64,000 bases of DNA, taken from NCBI GenBank assembly GCA_011526105.1, contig WYAZ01000171.1, positions 1 to 64,000 of the forward strand, given 5' to 3'. Made by a program: the position numbers and the translations under genes. Numbering within the stretch: the stretch's first letter is position 1; each line of letters opens with the position of its first letter. Below are positions 1 through 8,615 of this stretch, in pieces. The notes below the pieces were generated by a model that saw only the letters and a list, made by a program, of their open reading frames with translations, searched no databases and was not told where the DNA came from. This stretch comes from Deltaproteobacteria bacterium (GTDB lineage Bacteria > Myxococcota > Kuafuiibacteriia > Kuafuiibacteriales > Kuafuiibacteriaceae).

Positions 1-143
1 TTGCCCTACCCGGGGACGGTCGGAGTGAATCCTCCCTCCCGGCTCCGCTCGGGAGGGGCTAGCTGCGCGCTTCGCTTGCCCTACCCGGGGACGGTCGGAG
101 TGAATCCTCCCTCCCGGCTCCGCTCGGCGGGGGCTAGCTGCGC
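1..143. repeat. Two-copy 75-bp tandem direct repeat at the left edge
   Basis: Positions 1-75 and 76-143 are nearly identical (both open TTGCCCTACCCGGGGACGGT). Unit 1 contains a hairpin with arms near 34-41 and 50-57; the matching right arm in unit 2 has drifted. The dut stop codon (134-136) lies inside unit 2, and the same CTAGCTGCGC stretch recurs in unit 1. The array may continue left of the window. Confidence 0.85.
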
Positions 144-571
144 CCCGTGTGGCCGAAGCCACCTTCCCCCCGGGCGCTGCCTTCGAGGCTGGTGACCAGC
201 TCCAGTTCCGCTTGAACGCAGGGCGCCAGCACCAGCTGCGCGATGCGGTCTCCGGGTTGGATATCGAAGGGGTTACCCGAATGGTTCATCAGGATGACCT
301 TAACCTCACCCCGGTAGTCGGAGTCGATGGTTCCAGGCGCGTTCAAGACCGTGACGCCGTGTTTGGCGGCGAGCCCGGAGCGAGGTCGCACCTGGCCTTC
401 GAAGCCGACCGGTATCTCGAGCGCGAGGCCCGTCCCGACCAGGCGCCAGGCGCCTGGGGGGATCGAGACCGCCTCCGCCGCCGCCAGGTCGAGGCCCGCC
501 GCCCCCGTCGTTTCGTAACGGGGGAGCGGCAGGACCGGGCGACCCGGCAGGGGCTTCACGAGAAGCCGCAT
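134..571 (-). CDS. dut: dUTP diphosphatase (dUTPase)
   Basis: This enzyme hydrolyses dUTP to dUMP and pyrophosphate, keeping uracil out of DNA and supplying dUMP for thymidylate synthesis. The 145-residue product has the five trimeric dUTPase motifs in order: AGLDL near residue 25, PRSGLA near 63, TIDSDYRGE near 81 with the catalytic Asp, GDRIAQLV at 107, and the Gly-rich GGFGHTG near 137. The length is normal for the family. Its ATG shares one base with the pnp stop codon (TGATG), so it is probably translationally coupled as the last gene of the superoperon. The 3' end runs into a tandem repeat. Confidence 0.95.
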   Translation of the reverse strand: MRLLVKPLPGRPVLPLPRYETTGAAGLDLAAAEAVSIPPGAWRLVGTGLALEIPVGFEGQVRPRSGLAAKHGVTVLNAPGTIDSDYRGEVKVILMNHSGNPFDIQPGDRIAQLVLAPCVQAELELVTSLEGSARGEGGFGHTGRS

Positions 572-2679
572 CAGTCGGAGGCCTGCTGTCCGAGGGCCTC
601 CTTGCGGGAGAGGCGGATCTTTCCGCTGCGGTCCACGCTGACGACCTTCACGAGGACTTCGTCGCCTTCGCGGACGATGTCTTCGACCTGATTCACGCGC
701 TTTTCGGCGAGCTCGGAGATGTGCACGAGGCCATCGGTGCCCGGGAAGATCTCCACGAAGGCGCCGAACTCGGCCACCTTGCGCACCGTGCCCAGGTAGA
801 TCTTACCCGGCTCGGGCTCGCGCGTGATGTCCTTGATCATCCGGAGCGCCTTCTCGGCCATCACCGGATCCGTCGAGGCCACGTTCACCGTGCCGTCGTC
901 CTGCACGTCGATGGAGACGCCGGTCTTGGCGACGATGTCCTTGATGACCTTGCCGCCCGGGCCGATGACGTCCTTGATGCGCTCCTGCTTCACCTTGATC
1001 GTGGTGATGCGAGGTGCCCACTGCGACATCTCCGTGCGCGGGGTCTCGAGGGTCTGAAGCATCTTGGACAAGATGTGCAAGCGACCCACACGGGCCTGTT
1101 CGAGCGCCTGCTCCAGCGTCTGTCGGCTCACACCCTCGAGCTTGATGTCCATCTGCACCGCGGTGATGCCGTTCTGAGTTCCGCAGACCTTGAAGTCCAT
1201 GTCACCCAGGTGGTCCTCATCGCCGAGGATGTCCGAGAGCACCGCGATCTTGCCATCCTGCTCGATGAGCCCCATCGCGATACCCGCGACCGGCGCCTTG
1301 ATGGGCACACCCGCGTCCATCATCGACAGCGTCGCGCCACACACCGAAGCCATGGAGGACGAACCGTTCGACTCGGTGACCTCGGAGACGATGCGAATCG
1401 TGTACGGGAAGGCGTCTTCGCTCGGGAGCATGCGATCCACCGCGCGCTCCGCGAGCGCTCCGTGACCGATCTCGCGACGGCCCGCCGAACGCAGGAACTT
1501 CGCCTCACCCACCGAGTAGGGCGGGAAGTTGTAGTGCAAGAGGAAGCGCTTGAAGGAGTTGGTCTCCAGGTTCTCGATGCGCTGCGAGTCCTGCTTGGTC
1601 CCGAGCGTGGCGGTCACGATCGCCTGCGTCTCTCCGCGCTGGAACATGGCCGAGCCATGCACGCGAGGCAGGATGGTGACTTCGCTCGAGATCGCGCGGA
1701 TGTCATCGTGCTTGCGGCCGTCGATGCGGACCTTCTCGTTCACCGCCATCTGGCGAACCATCAGCCACTGGAAGTCTGCGAAGTATCGCTTCGCGAGCCC
1801 CTCCTTGGGCTTGAAGGCCTCCGCGCCCTGCTCCTCGCGGAGCTTCTCGAGCACGGTCTTCTTCACGACGTCGACCGCGGCGTAGCGCTCGGCCTTGTCT
1901 TTGGTGGTCACCGCCTTGCGGAGCGGGTCGGCGGCGAGCGCCTTCACGCGGGCCTCGAGGGCCGCGTCCGAGGGCAGCTCGGGCGCCACGCGCTTAGTGA
2001 GGCCGATCTTCTCGCGCATCTCGAGCTGCAGCTCGATGAGGGGCTGGCAGGTCTTTTGGGCAAACAGCAGCGCATCGACCATCGCGGCTTCGGAGATCTC
2101 TGCACCACCACCCTCGACCATCGTGATCGCGGTCTTCGAGACGGAGACGAAGAGGTCGAGGTCCGACTTTTCTCGCTGGTCCCGAGTGGGGTTCGCGATG
2201 AGCTCGCCGTCCACCCGACCTACGCGGCATGCCGCGATGGGACCCGCGAAGGGCACATCGGAGATGGAGAGCGCGAAGGACACGCCGTTGAGCGCCGCAA
2301 CATCGGACGGGGCGTCCGGATCGTAGCTCATCACGGTGGCGATGCACTGGGTCTCGACGCGCCATCCCTCGGGGAAGAGCGGGCGAATGGAGCGATCGAT
2401 CATTCGAGACATCAGGGTCTCGGAGTCGCGCGGGCGACCCTCTCGCTTGAAGAAGCCGCCGGGGATCTTGCCCGCGGCGTAGGTCTTCTCGATGTAGTCA
2501 CAGGTCAAAGGCAGGAAGTCGACGCCCTCGCGCGGCTCTTTGCCGGCGCAGACGGTGGCGAGCACGTGCGTGTCCGCGTACTTCACCATCACGGACCCGT
2601 GGGCCTGCTTCGCGATGTGACCGGTGTCGAAGGTGATGGAGCGCCCGCCGAAGTCGACGGTCTCTGTGGTTCTAGACAT
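571..2679 (-). CDS. pnp: Polyribonucleotide nucleotidyltransferase (PNPase)
   Basis: PNPase is a phosphorolytic 3'-5' exoribonuclease and degradosome component. The 702-residue product has two RNase PH domains separated by a helical linker, a KH domain (about 558-620, with [10 protein letters not shown]) and an S1 domain (about 625-690, with [15 protein letters not shown]), the standard layout. I start it at ATG 2679 because AAGGA sits six bases upstream and the protein then begins MSRTTE. The open frame continues 52 codons further, but that stretch crosses an inverted repeat in the leader and is not protein-like. It follows rpsO, as in many bacteria, and its stop overlaps the dut start. Confidence 0.96.
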   Translation of the reverse strand: MSRTTETVDFGGRSITFDTGHIAKQAHGSVMVKYADTHVLATVCAGKEPREGVDFLPLTCDYIEKTYAAGKIPGGFFKREGRPRDSETLMSRMIDRSIRPLFPEGWRVETQCIATVMSYDPDAPSDVAALNGVSFALSISDVPFAGPIAACRVGRVDGELIANPTRDQREKSDLDLFVSVSKTAITMVEGGGAEISEAAMVDALLFAQKTCQPLIELQLEMREKIGLTKRVAPELPSDAALEARVKALAADPLRKAVTTKDKAERYAAVDVVKKTVLEKLREEQGAEAFKPKEGLAKRYFADFQWLMVRQMAVNEKVRIDGRKHDDIRAISSEVTILPRVHGSAMFQRGETQAIVTATLGTKQDSQRIENLETNSFKRFLLHYNFPPYSVGEAKFLRSAGRREIGHGALAERAVDRMLPSEDAFPYTIRIVSEVTESNGSSSMASVCGATLSMMDAGVPIKAPVAGIAMGLIEQDGKIAVLSDILGDEDHLGDMDFKVCGTQNGITAVQMDIKLEGVSRQTLEQALEQARVGRLHILSKMLQTLETPRTEMSQWAPRITTIKVKQERIKDVIGPGGKVIKDIVAKTGVSIDVQDDGTVNVASTDPVMAEKALRMIKDITREPEPGKIYLGTVRKVAEFGAFVEIFPGTDGLVHISELAEKRVNQVEDIVREGDEVLVKVVSVDRSGKIRLSRKEALGQQASD

Positions 2680-3057
2680 GATGTATCCTTTCCGAACGCG
2701 AACCGCTTGGCTCTTGTAGGGCGTTCGAGCGCGGTTGTTCGGGACGAGGACACGAAGTGTCTCGCCAGGAAGACGGTTTTTTTGGGAGATCGCGCTGGGG
2801 AGGCTGAGGAGGCTCGCCGTCAGTGGATCGAGCAATGAGCTGAATGGCTAAATTTTGGTTCGGATGGCTCTTTTCAATAAAGAAAAGTCGCCATTCAGCT
2901 CATTGTTCGACCAACCGACGTCTCGAGTACTCCTCCTGCTTCCTTGCGACCGGCCCGACTATCGACCATCCGGAGCCTTGGGTCTAGCCCGTGATGATCC
3001 TTTCGCCGAGCCTTCGCTGGCGCGGCCGCCGTCTCACTGAACAACCTTTGTTTTCAG
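2680..3057 (-). other. rpsO-pnp spacer and pnp leader
   Basis: This 378-base stretch has no convincing gene. It holds the 21-bp inverted repeat described separately and, downstream of it on the minus strand, about 150 bases leading to the pnp ribosome-binding site. No T-tract follows the inverted repeat in the minus direction, so it does not read as a simple terminator. I see no strong sigma-70 promoter here. Confidence 0.6.
2828..2910 (-). promoter_or_regulatory. Long stem-loop in the rpsO-pnp intergenic leader
   Basis: Arms 2828-2848 and 2890-2910 are inverted copies matching at 20 of 21 positions, the innermost 16 bp being perfect. The 41-base loop contains a second short hairpin (CTTTTC at 2870-2875, GAAAAG at 2882-2887). 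It lies about 150 bases upstream of the pnp start. In Escherichia coli a leader stem-loop at this place is cut by RNase III and drives PNPase autocontrol; a similar role here is inference. The one mismatch is an A-C pair in minus-strand RNA but a G-U wobble on the plus strand, so a DNA-level role is also possible. Confidence 0.6.
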
Positions 3058-3327
3058 TTATTTGCGGAGCCCAAGGGTCTGGATCAGGTTCTGATAGCGA
3101 CCGTCATCGGTGCCCTTTAGGTAATCCAGCATGCGACGGCGCCGCCCGACCATCTTCAGCAGGCCGCGCCGGCTGTGGTGGTCTTTCCCGTGCGACTTGA
3201 AGTGCTCCGACAGTCCGTTGATCCGCTCCGTGAGGAGGGCGATCTGAACCTCTGGGCTCCCGGTGTCCGTCGGGTGGGTCGCGTGTTTCTGAATGATCTC
3301 GTTCTTCTCAGCCTTCATTGCAGGCAT
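3058..3327 (-). CDS. rpsO: Ribosomal protein S15
   Basis: S15 is a primary binder of the central domain of 16S rRNA in the 30S subunit. The 89-residue product carries the diagnostic [16 protein letters not shown] and [12 protein letters not shown] segments and ends in the usual LGLRK. The start at 3327 is favoured by AAGGAG four to five bases upstream; the next ATG, three codons in, is too far from that site. It sits between truB and pnp, the conserved position, with about 50 bases to truB and a long structured spacer to pnp. Confidence 0.96.
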   Translation of the reverse strand: MPAMKAEKNEIIQKHATHPTDTGSPEVQIALLTERINGLSEHFKSHGKDHHSRRGLLKMVGRRRRMLDYLKGTDDGRYQNLIQTLGLRK

Positions 3328-3379
3328 CCTGCTCCTTCCATTTCAACCGGCGGCACCCTAGGGCCGCGATTTGAGAGTG

Positions 3380-4324
3380 TCAACGACGGAGCACGCAGGC
3401 GTACTTCAGCACCTGCGTGCTCTCCGAGACGCCGGCCATCGCCTTCGCGTCATACAGAGTAAACCCGAGTGCCGCGGCGCGGCCTTCGGGATCCAGCAGC
3501 AAGACCGGATCTCCGGCCGCTGGACTCCCTTCGAGCCCAGGCCGAATCCACCGGGCCAGCGGCGGTTTGCCGAAGCCCACCTGGATGAGGCCGTGCGCGT
3601 CCAGGCGCACTTTGGGCATCTCCCCCAGCACCGTCTCGATGGCGCGCAGCTCTTCGGGGCGGCCCTCGAGGGCATCGAGCGGACGGGCCTCCGAGACCAG
3701 AAGCTGCCCCACCGCGGTTCGCCGCAGTCGGGACAGGTGGGCGGGAAGCTCCAATCCGTGTCCTATCGCGACCGCCAGGCTCCGGACGTAGGTCCCCTTG
3801 GAGACCCGGGCGCGAATCTCGAGCGCGTCTTCGCGGAGTTCGGCCAGTGAGAGGTCATAGACCTCGATGGTCCGCGGCGGCCCCTCGATGCCCTCGCCTC
3901 GCCTCGCCTTCTTGTAGAGGCGCTCCCCCTCGACCTTCACCGCCGAGAACGGCGGCGGGCTCTGGCTCATCGGGCCCACGAGCGCGGCCAAGACGGCCTC
4001 GACGCGTTCGCGCGCGAGCGCCGGCACCGGGGCGCGTTCGGTCACCTGACCGTCGGCGTCATAGCTGTCCGTGGCGACACCGAGCTGAACCGTGCCCTCG
4101 TAGTGTTTCTCTTTGGCCTCGATGAAGCGCGCGACGCGGGTGGCGTTGCCGAGCGCGAGGACCAAGAGGCCAGTGGCCATCGGATCCAGAGTGCCGGTGT
4201 GTCCGACCTCGCGCTGCCCAAAGATGCGGCGCACGCGCGAGACGACGTCGTGGCTGGTCATGCCCGTCGGCTTGTCGACCAAGAGCAGCCCGCTCATGGG
4301 TTCTGGTCGTCCCGCGGCGCTCAT
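3380..4324 (-). CDS. truB: tRNA pseudouridine(55) synthase TruB
   Basis: TruB converts U55 in the T-loop of tRNAs to pseudouridine. The 314-residue product contains the catalytic motif GHTGTLDPMATG, with the nucleophilic Asp at residue 47, the SGLLLVDKPTGMTS opening, and YVRSLA in the second half of the catalytic domain. The C-terminal part from about 240 fits the PUA-like tail. Its ATG overlaps the rbfA stop codon (ATGA), so the two are coupled. A second in-frame ATG nine codons downstream is a possible alternative start. Confidence 0.95.
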   Translation of the reverse strand: MSAAGRPEPMSGLLLVDKPTGMTSHDVVSRVRRIFGQREVGHTGTLDPMATGLLVLALGNATRVARFIEAKEKHYEGTVQLGVATDSYDADGQVTERAPVPALARERVEAVLAALVGPMSQSPPPFSAVKVEGERLYKKARRGEGIEGPPRTIEVYDLSLAELREDALEIRARVSKGTYVRSLAVAIGHGLELPAHLSRLRRTAVGQLLVSEARPLDALEGRPEELRAIETVLGEMPKVRLDAHGLIQVGFGKPPLARWIRPGLEGSPAAGDPVLLLDPEGRAAALGFTLYDAKAMAGVSESTQVLKYACVLRR

Positions 4325-4734
4325 TCCTCGTCCGTGGCGCTTCCGTCCTCGCGGATGTCACGCAGGAGTCCTTCGATCTTGGCGCCGTAGGCGATGCTCT
4401 CATCGAGAAAGAAGCGCAGCTCCGGGGCCTGCCTGAACCGGAGCTCCGAGCCTAGAACTCGCCGGATGTGTCCGGCGCACGAAGCCAAACCTTCGAGCAC
4501 GTTCTTTCGGATCTCGTCCGAGTCGTCGAAGATCGAGACGTAGACACTCGCGTAGTACAAGTCTGGGCTCAACCGGACCTCCGTGATGGTCAACAAGGTC
4601 GACTCGAGGCGTGGATCTTTGAGAGCGCCGCGAACGAGCATCCTCGAGATCTCCTCGCGGATGAGCTCGGCCGCCCGAACCGGCCGGCTCCCGGCGGAGG
4701 TCCCGGGCCCCTTTTTTTTCTTGCCACGTGCCAT
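4321..4734 (-). CDS. rbfA: Ribosome-binding factor A
   Basis: RbfA is a KH-type factor that assists late maturation of the 30S subunit and 16S rRNA 5' end processing. The 137-residue product shows the typical RAAELIREEISRML start region and the LLTITEVRLSPDL and VYVSIFDD strands. I start at MARGKKKK (ATG 4734), two bases after the ylxP stop. A longer frame opening at 4887 would overlap ylxP and adds unlikely Arg-rich sequence. The N-terminus has an unusual Lys-rich tail of about ten residues before the domain. Confidence 0.93.
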   Translation of the reverse strand: MARGKKKKGPGTSAGSRPVRAAELIREEISRMLVRGALKDPRLESTLLTITEVRLSPDLYYASVYVSIFDDSDEIRKNVLEGLASCAGHIRRVLGSELRFRQAPELRFFLDESIAYGAKIEGLLRDIREDGSATDEE

Positions 4735-4736
4735 GG

Positions 4737-5030
4737 TCAGAAGGTCACGATCTCGAGCCGTTGATCGATCACGTGCGCGTACCCCACCGAGTCGTGCTCG
4801 ATCTGGTCGAGCACCTTGTCGAGCACCGAGTTGACGAAGGAGTGGTCGTTGGCCACACAGCTCACCCCAATCCGCGCGCGCTGCCACTCGTCGTTGTCCC
4901 CCACCTCGGACACCGAGATGTTGAACTTGTTGCGCGCTCGGTCGATCGAGCGACGCACGACGCTCCGCTTATCCTTGAGGGACTGGGCCTCCGGGATCGA
5001 CAGAGTCACTTCTAGGCAGCCCACGAACAT
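4737..5030 (-). CDS. ylxP: DUF503 family protein (YlxP-like)
   Basis: This 97-residue protein belongs to the DUF503/YlxP family, small proteins encoded between infB and rbfA in many bacteria and linked to ribosome assembly or function; no enzymatic activity is established. The family signature is visible: an MFVGCLEVTL opening, then AQSLKDKRSVVR, then FNISVSEVGDNDEWQRARIGVSCVAND. It starts 12 bases after infB and ends two bases before rbfA, so it is certainly part of the operon. Confidence 0.9.
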   Translation of the reverse strand: MFVGCLEVTLSIPEAQSLKDKRSVVRRSIDRARNKFNISVSEVGDNDEWQRARIGVSCVANDHSFVNSVLDKVLDQIEHDSVGYAHVIDQRLEIVTF

Positions 5031-5042
5031 CCGGCCTCGGGG

Positions 5043-7949
5043 CTAGGCGCGTGCTTCCGGAGCGCGCGGGCCAGGGGCTTCGAGCTCGGGGCGAACCTCG
5101 ATCATCTCGAAGGACTCGATGAGGTCACCGACTTGGATGTCGTTGAACTTCTCGATACCCATACCGCACTCGAAGCCTTCCTTGACCTCGCGCACGTCAT
5201 CCTTGAAACGCTTGAGGCTTGCCAGCTTGCCCTCGTAGAGGATGCGACCATCTCTCAAGAGGCGGATCTGGGCGGCGCGGGACACCGTGCCGTCGACGAT
5301 CGCGCAGCCGGCCACCGTGCCCACCTTGGGGACGTTGAAGGTCTGCCGCACTTCCGCACGGCCGAGGTACTTCTCCTTCTCCACCATGGCGAGGAGACCT
5401 TGCATCGCGAGCAGAACCTCATCCACCGCTTCGTAGATGATCTTGTGGGTACGAACCTGCACCCCGTGTGTACGCGCGGCTTTGAGCGCGTTCGTGTCGG
5501 GTCGAACCGCAAAGCCGATGATCACCGCCTCGGACGCGGTGGCGAACTCGATGTCGCTCTCGGTGACCGCACCCACGCCGCCGCGGATGACCGACACCTT
5601 GACCTGATCGTTGCTGAGAGCCTCGAGGGCATCTCGAACCGCTTCGAGCGAACCCTGCAGGTCGGCCTTGACGAGGAGCTTGAGCTCCTTCTTTTCGCCG
5701 CTCTGCATCTTCGCAAAGAGATCCTGAAGCGAGACCTTGGCGTGCCCGGTGTTCTCTTCCGCGCGACGTTTGTCGCGACGGTTGGCCGCGATGTTGCGCG
5801 CGTCCTCGACGCTCTTGGCGGTCCGGACTTCGTCGCCCGGCTGCGGGACCTCCGAGAGACCGAGCACCTGCACCGGAGTGCTTGGGCCCGCGTCTTTCAC
5901 GCGCCGGCCTGAATCCGACATGAGCGCCCGGACCTTACCAATGGCCTCGCCCACCACGACCACATCACCCACGGACAGCGTACCTTCCTGCACCAGAATG
6001 GTCGCGACCGGGCCCTTGCCCTTGTCGACCTGCGCTTCGATCACGCTGCCTCGGGCGGGGAGATTCGGGTTGGCCTTGAGCTCGAGGATTTCCGCCTGCA
6101 AGGCGAGTTGCTCGAGCAGCTCCTGAACGCCGGTGCCCGCTTTGGCCGACACCTGCTGACAGAGCACGTCGCCGCCCCAGGCCTCGACCTGAATGCCGTA
6201 CTGGGTGAGCTGCTGCAGCACCCGATCCGGGTTGGCCTCCGGCTTGTCGATCTTGTTGACGGCCACGATGATCGGGACCTTCGCCGCCTTCGCGTGCTCG
6301 ATGGCCTCGATGGTCTGCGGCATCACGCCGTCGTCCGCTGCCACCACCAAGATGACGATGTCGGTGACGGTCGCGCCGCGAGCCCGCATTGCGGTGAAGG
6401 CGGCGTGACCGGGGGTGTCGAGGAAGGTCACGTTCCCCTTCGGGGTCTTGACCTGGTAGCCGGCGATGCGCTGGGTGATGCCGCCGGCCTCGCCCGCCGC
6501 GACATTCGCCTTTCGAATGTAGTCGAGGAGCGTGGTCTTGCCGTGATCGACGTGACCCATGACAGTGACAACCGGGGCCCGCAGAACCGCATCCGGATCT
6601 TCCGCCTGCTCGGCTCCGCCGGCCTCGCCCGCCATGAATTCTTCTTCTTCGAAGACCAGCGACTGGACCTCGCACCCAAACTGCTCGGCCGCCGCCGCTG
6701 CGAGATCGTGTGTGACCGGTTGGTTGATGGCGGCCATGACACCCTGACCCATGAACCAGCGGATGAGCTCCGCGCCCTTCACACTCATCTGTTTGGCGAG
6801 ATCCGCCACGGTGATGGTCTCGCCGATCATGATGGGCCCGATGTTCTCGGGGGCCGTTCCCTCGGGGCGCCTCGGGCCGGTCTTCTTGCCTTTGACCCGC
6901 TTTCGATTGGGGGCCGGATAGAAGACCTGTCCGCGACGATGCTCCAGCAGATCCTTCGCGCTCATCTCCTCGCGACGCCGGGCGCCGGTCTTTCCGCCCT
7001 TGCCACCCTTGGCGGCCTCTTTGCGGACGTCCACGAGCTCGCGGCGTTTGCCGCTGGCGTCGGTGCGAACGACCAGCTCGGTCACCGGCGAAGCCGCGAC
7101 CTCCTGCCGTCCCCAATCCTTCGGCGGCTCGGGGCGCTTTGCGTCGTCCTTCAGTCGTGCCTTGAGCACGGCGGGATCGATTCGGCGCAGGACCTTGCTG
7201 CCCGGTTCCTCGGACTTCCGGGCCGCGATCTTGGTGGAGGGCGGCGGCGGAGCCACGCGCGCCGCGGGCGCCTCTTCGGCGCCTCGCATGAAGTCGTTTT
7301 CTGAAATACCGAACTCCTCCAGATGAATCTCCGGCTTATCGTCCTCTTCGTCGTAGGCTTCTTCGCGGGGCTTCTTCTCGGGTCGGGCGAGCCGAGCGCC
7401 CTTCTTGTCGCCCTTCTTGTCGTCGTCCTCGGTCGCCTCCGCTGCCGCCTCCACGGAAGCGTCGCCTTCGGCCTGGCCGTCGGCCGCCTGGACCTCGGGC
7501 TCGGCCCCTTCGGCCTCGGCGACCGTCTCGGTCGCGCTCGCCTCGGTGGTCTCGGGGGCGGCCGCGGTCTCGACCGGGCTCTCGGTCGCGGAGGGGGTCT
7601 CTTGGACCGCAGATTCAGTCGCGGCCTTGGCCTCGGACTCGGACTCCACCGGGGCCGCAGCCACCGGCTCCTCCTTGCGGGCGGCTCCGCCCGCGCGGCG
7701 CACGACTTTCACCGGAGCAGCCTCTTCACCCTTCGGGCGACGGCGAATGATGCCGGTGCTGACTCGGCGCTCCTCGGTGTTGTCTTTCTTGGTGTCCTCT
7801 TCCTTGCGGAGCGCGAGGCGCACCTCGTCGATGTCGACGCTCGACGAGTGTGACTTAACCTCCATGCCGAGCTTCTGCAGCTTCTCGATCATGTCCCGGT
7901 TCGTGAAGCCAAGTTCCTTGGCGACCTCATGTACGCGCTTCTTCACCAT
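5043..7949 (-). CDS. infB: Translation initiation factor IF-2
   Basis: IF-2 is the GTPase that places initiator tRNA on the 30S subunit and promotes subunit joining. The 968-residue product has an N-terminal IF2_N module (1-50), a long Ala/Glu/Lys-rich linker (about 50-360), a second IF2_N module (about 372-430), and a GTPase with GHVDHGKT at 465, DTPGH at 511, NKID at 565 and SAK at 601, followed by the C-terminal beta-barrel domains. The extended charged linker is longer than in Escherichia coli and typical of high-GC lineages. Its ATG shares one base with the stop of the upstream ylxR-ylxQ gene. Confidence 0.97.
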   Translation of the reverse strand: MVKKRVHEVAKELGFTNRDMIEKLQKLGMEVKSHSSSVDIDEVRLALRKEEDTKKDNTEERRVSTGIIRRRPKGEEAAPVKVVRRAGGAARKEEPVAAAPVESESEAKAATESAVQETPSATESPVETAAAPETTEASATETVAEAEGAEPEVQAADGQAEGDASVEAAAEATEDDDKKGDKKGARLARPEKKPREEAYDEEDDKPEIHLEEFGISENDFMRGAEEAPAARVAPPPPSTKIAARKSEEPGSKVLRRIDPAVLKARLKDDAKRPEPPKDWGRQEVAASPVTELVVRTDASGKRRELVDVRKEAAKGGKGGKTGARRREEMSAKDLLEHRRGQVFYPAPNRKRVKGKKTGPRRPEGTAPENIGPIMIGETITVADLAKQMSVKGAELIRWFMGQGVMAAINQPVTHDLAAAAAEQFGCEVQSLVFEEEEFMAGEAGGAEQAEDPDAVLRAPVVTVMGHVDHGKTTLLDYIRKANVAAGEAGGITQRIAGYQVKTPKGNVTFLDTPGHAAFTAMRARGATVTDIVILVVAADDGVMPQTIEAIEHAKAAKVPIIVAVNKIDKPEANPDRVLQQLTQYGIQVEAWGGDVLCQQVSAKAGTGVQELLEQLALQAEILELKANPNLPARGSVIEAQVDKGKGPVATILVQEGTLSVGDVVVVGEAIGKVRALMSDSGRRVKDAGPSTPVQVLGLSEVPQPGDEVRTAKSVEDARNIAANRRDKRRAEENTGHAKVSLQDLFAKMQSGEKKELKLLVKADLQGSLEAVRDALEALSNDQVKVSVIRGGVGAVTESDIEFATASEAVIIGFAVRPDTNALKAARTHGVQVRTHKIIYEAVDEVLLAMQGLLAMVEKEKYLGRAEVRQTFNVPKVGTVAGCAIVDGTVSRAAQIRLLRDGRILYEGKLASLKRFKDDVREVKEGFECGMGIEKFNDIQVGDLIESFEMIEVRPELEAPGPRAPEARA

Positions 7950-8584
7950 CAGTGGCTCTTCCTCGAATCATCCAGGGATGTGATGCGTAACCCGCTTCTC
8001 CGTTCCGCCTCACACTCGAGGCGAGACCGAAACCGCTCGTCGGAGACGAGCAACACACCCAACCTGTCTCGGCCGACCGCTCGTCCGAGTTCGTTCTGCG
8101 TGCCCAGCGGGATCCTCGTGACCCCGCCTGCGCGCCTTGCCATCGCCTCTTCCACCCGCTCCAATGAGCGCGCGGAAAGGTCGTCGGCGATGACGACCAC
8201 GACCGGTCCGCCGCCTTCGGCGAGACCTTCGACCACCGCGTCGACCCCCAGTTCGACTTTCGCGGCCCGCCGAGCCAGTCCGCAAAGTTCGAACAGGCGC
8301 TGGTCGAGCGCCTGCCGCGTGGCCTTCAGCACCGCCTCGATCTCAGGCGACGCCAGCACCTTTGCCCGGCCTCGGAAGGTCTTTCCGAGCGCCTTGGGCG
8401 CCAGTGCTTCCGCCAGCGAGTCCGCCCTCACGTAGACCCCGCGGCCGCCCGCGCGGCTCTGGAGATCGACGAAGGGCTGCCCCTCTGGCCCGAGCACGAG
8501 TCGGAGCAGACGCCCTTCGGGCCACTGCTCCTTCGAGACCACACACGTCCGTGTGCTCTCAGCTCCTGCCTTCGCCGCCGCCAC
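7949..8584 (-). CDS. YlxR (DUF448) - YlxQ (L7Ae/L30e-like) fusion protein
   Basis: This 211-residue protein joins two small RNA-binding families usually encoded separately between nusA and infB. Residues about 10-90 are DUF448/YlxR (RTCVVSKE, then GGRGVYVRAD), and about 95-190 are an L7Ae/L30e-like domain (LFELCGLARRAAKVELG, then VVVVIADDLS). Both families are tied to the ribosome or RNA; the exact job is unknown. GTG 8584 is preferred because GAGG lies five bases upstream. It is 31 bases after nusA and overlaps infB by one base. Confidence 0.85.
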   Translation of the reverse strand: MAAAKAGAESTRTCVVSKEQWPEGRLLRLVLGPEGQPFVDLQSRAGGRGVYVRADSLAEALAPKALGKTFRGRAKVLASPEIEAVLKATRQALDQRLFELCGLARRAAKVELGVDAVVEGLAEGGGPVVVVIADDLSARSLERVEEAMARRAGGVTRIPLGTQNELGRAVGRDRLGVLLVSDERFRSRLECEAERRSGLRITSLDDSRKSH

Positions 8585-8615
8585 TTAGACCTCGTGCCCT
8601 CGGAAAAGCAACGGG

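Noticed and set aside
2680-2835. N-terminal extension of pnp (52 extra codons)
   Set aside because: It runs through the inverted repeat in the leader, has no ribosome-binding site and is not PNPase-like; ATG 2679 has a proper site.
721-2838. Long open frame of 705 codons opposite pnp
   Set aside because: It is His/Arg/Asp-rich shadow coding caused by high GC; pnp on the other strand is fully supported by motifs.
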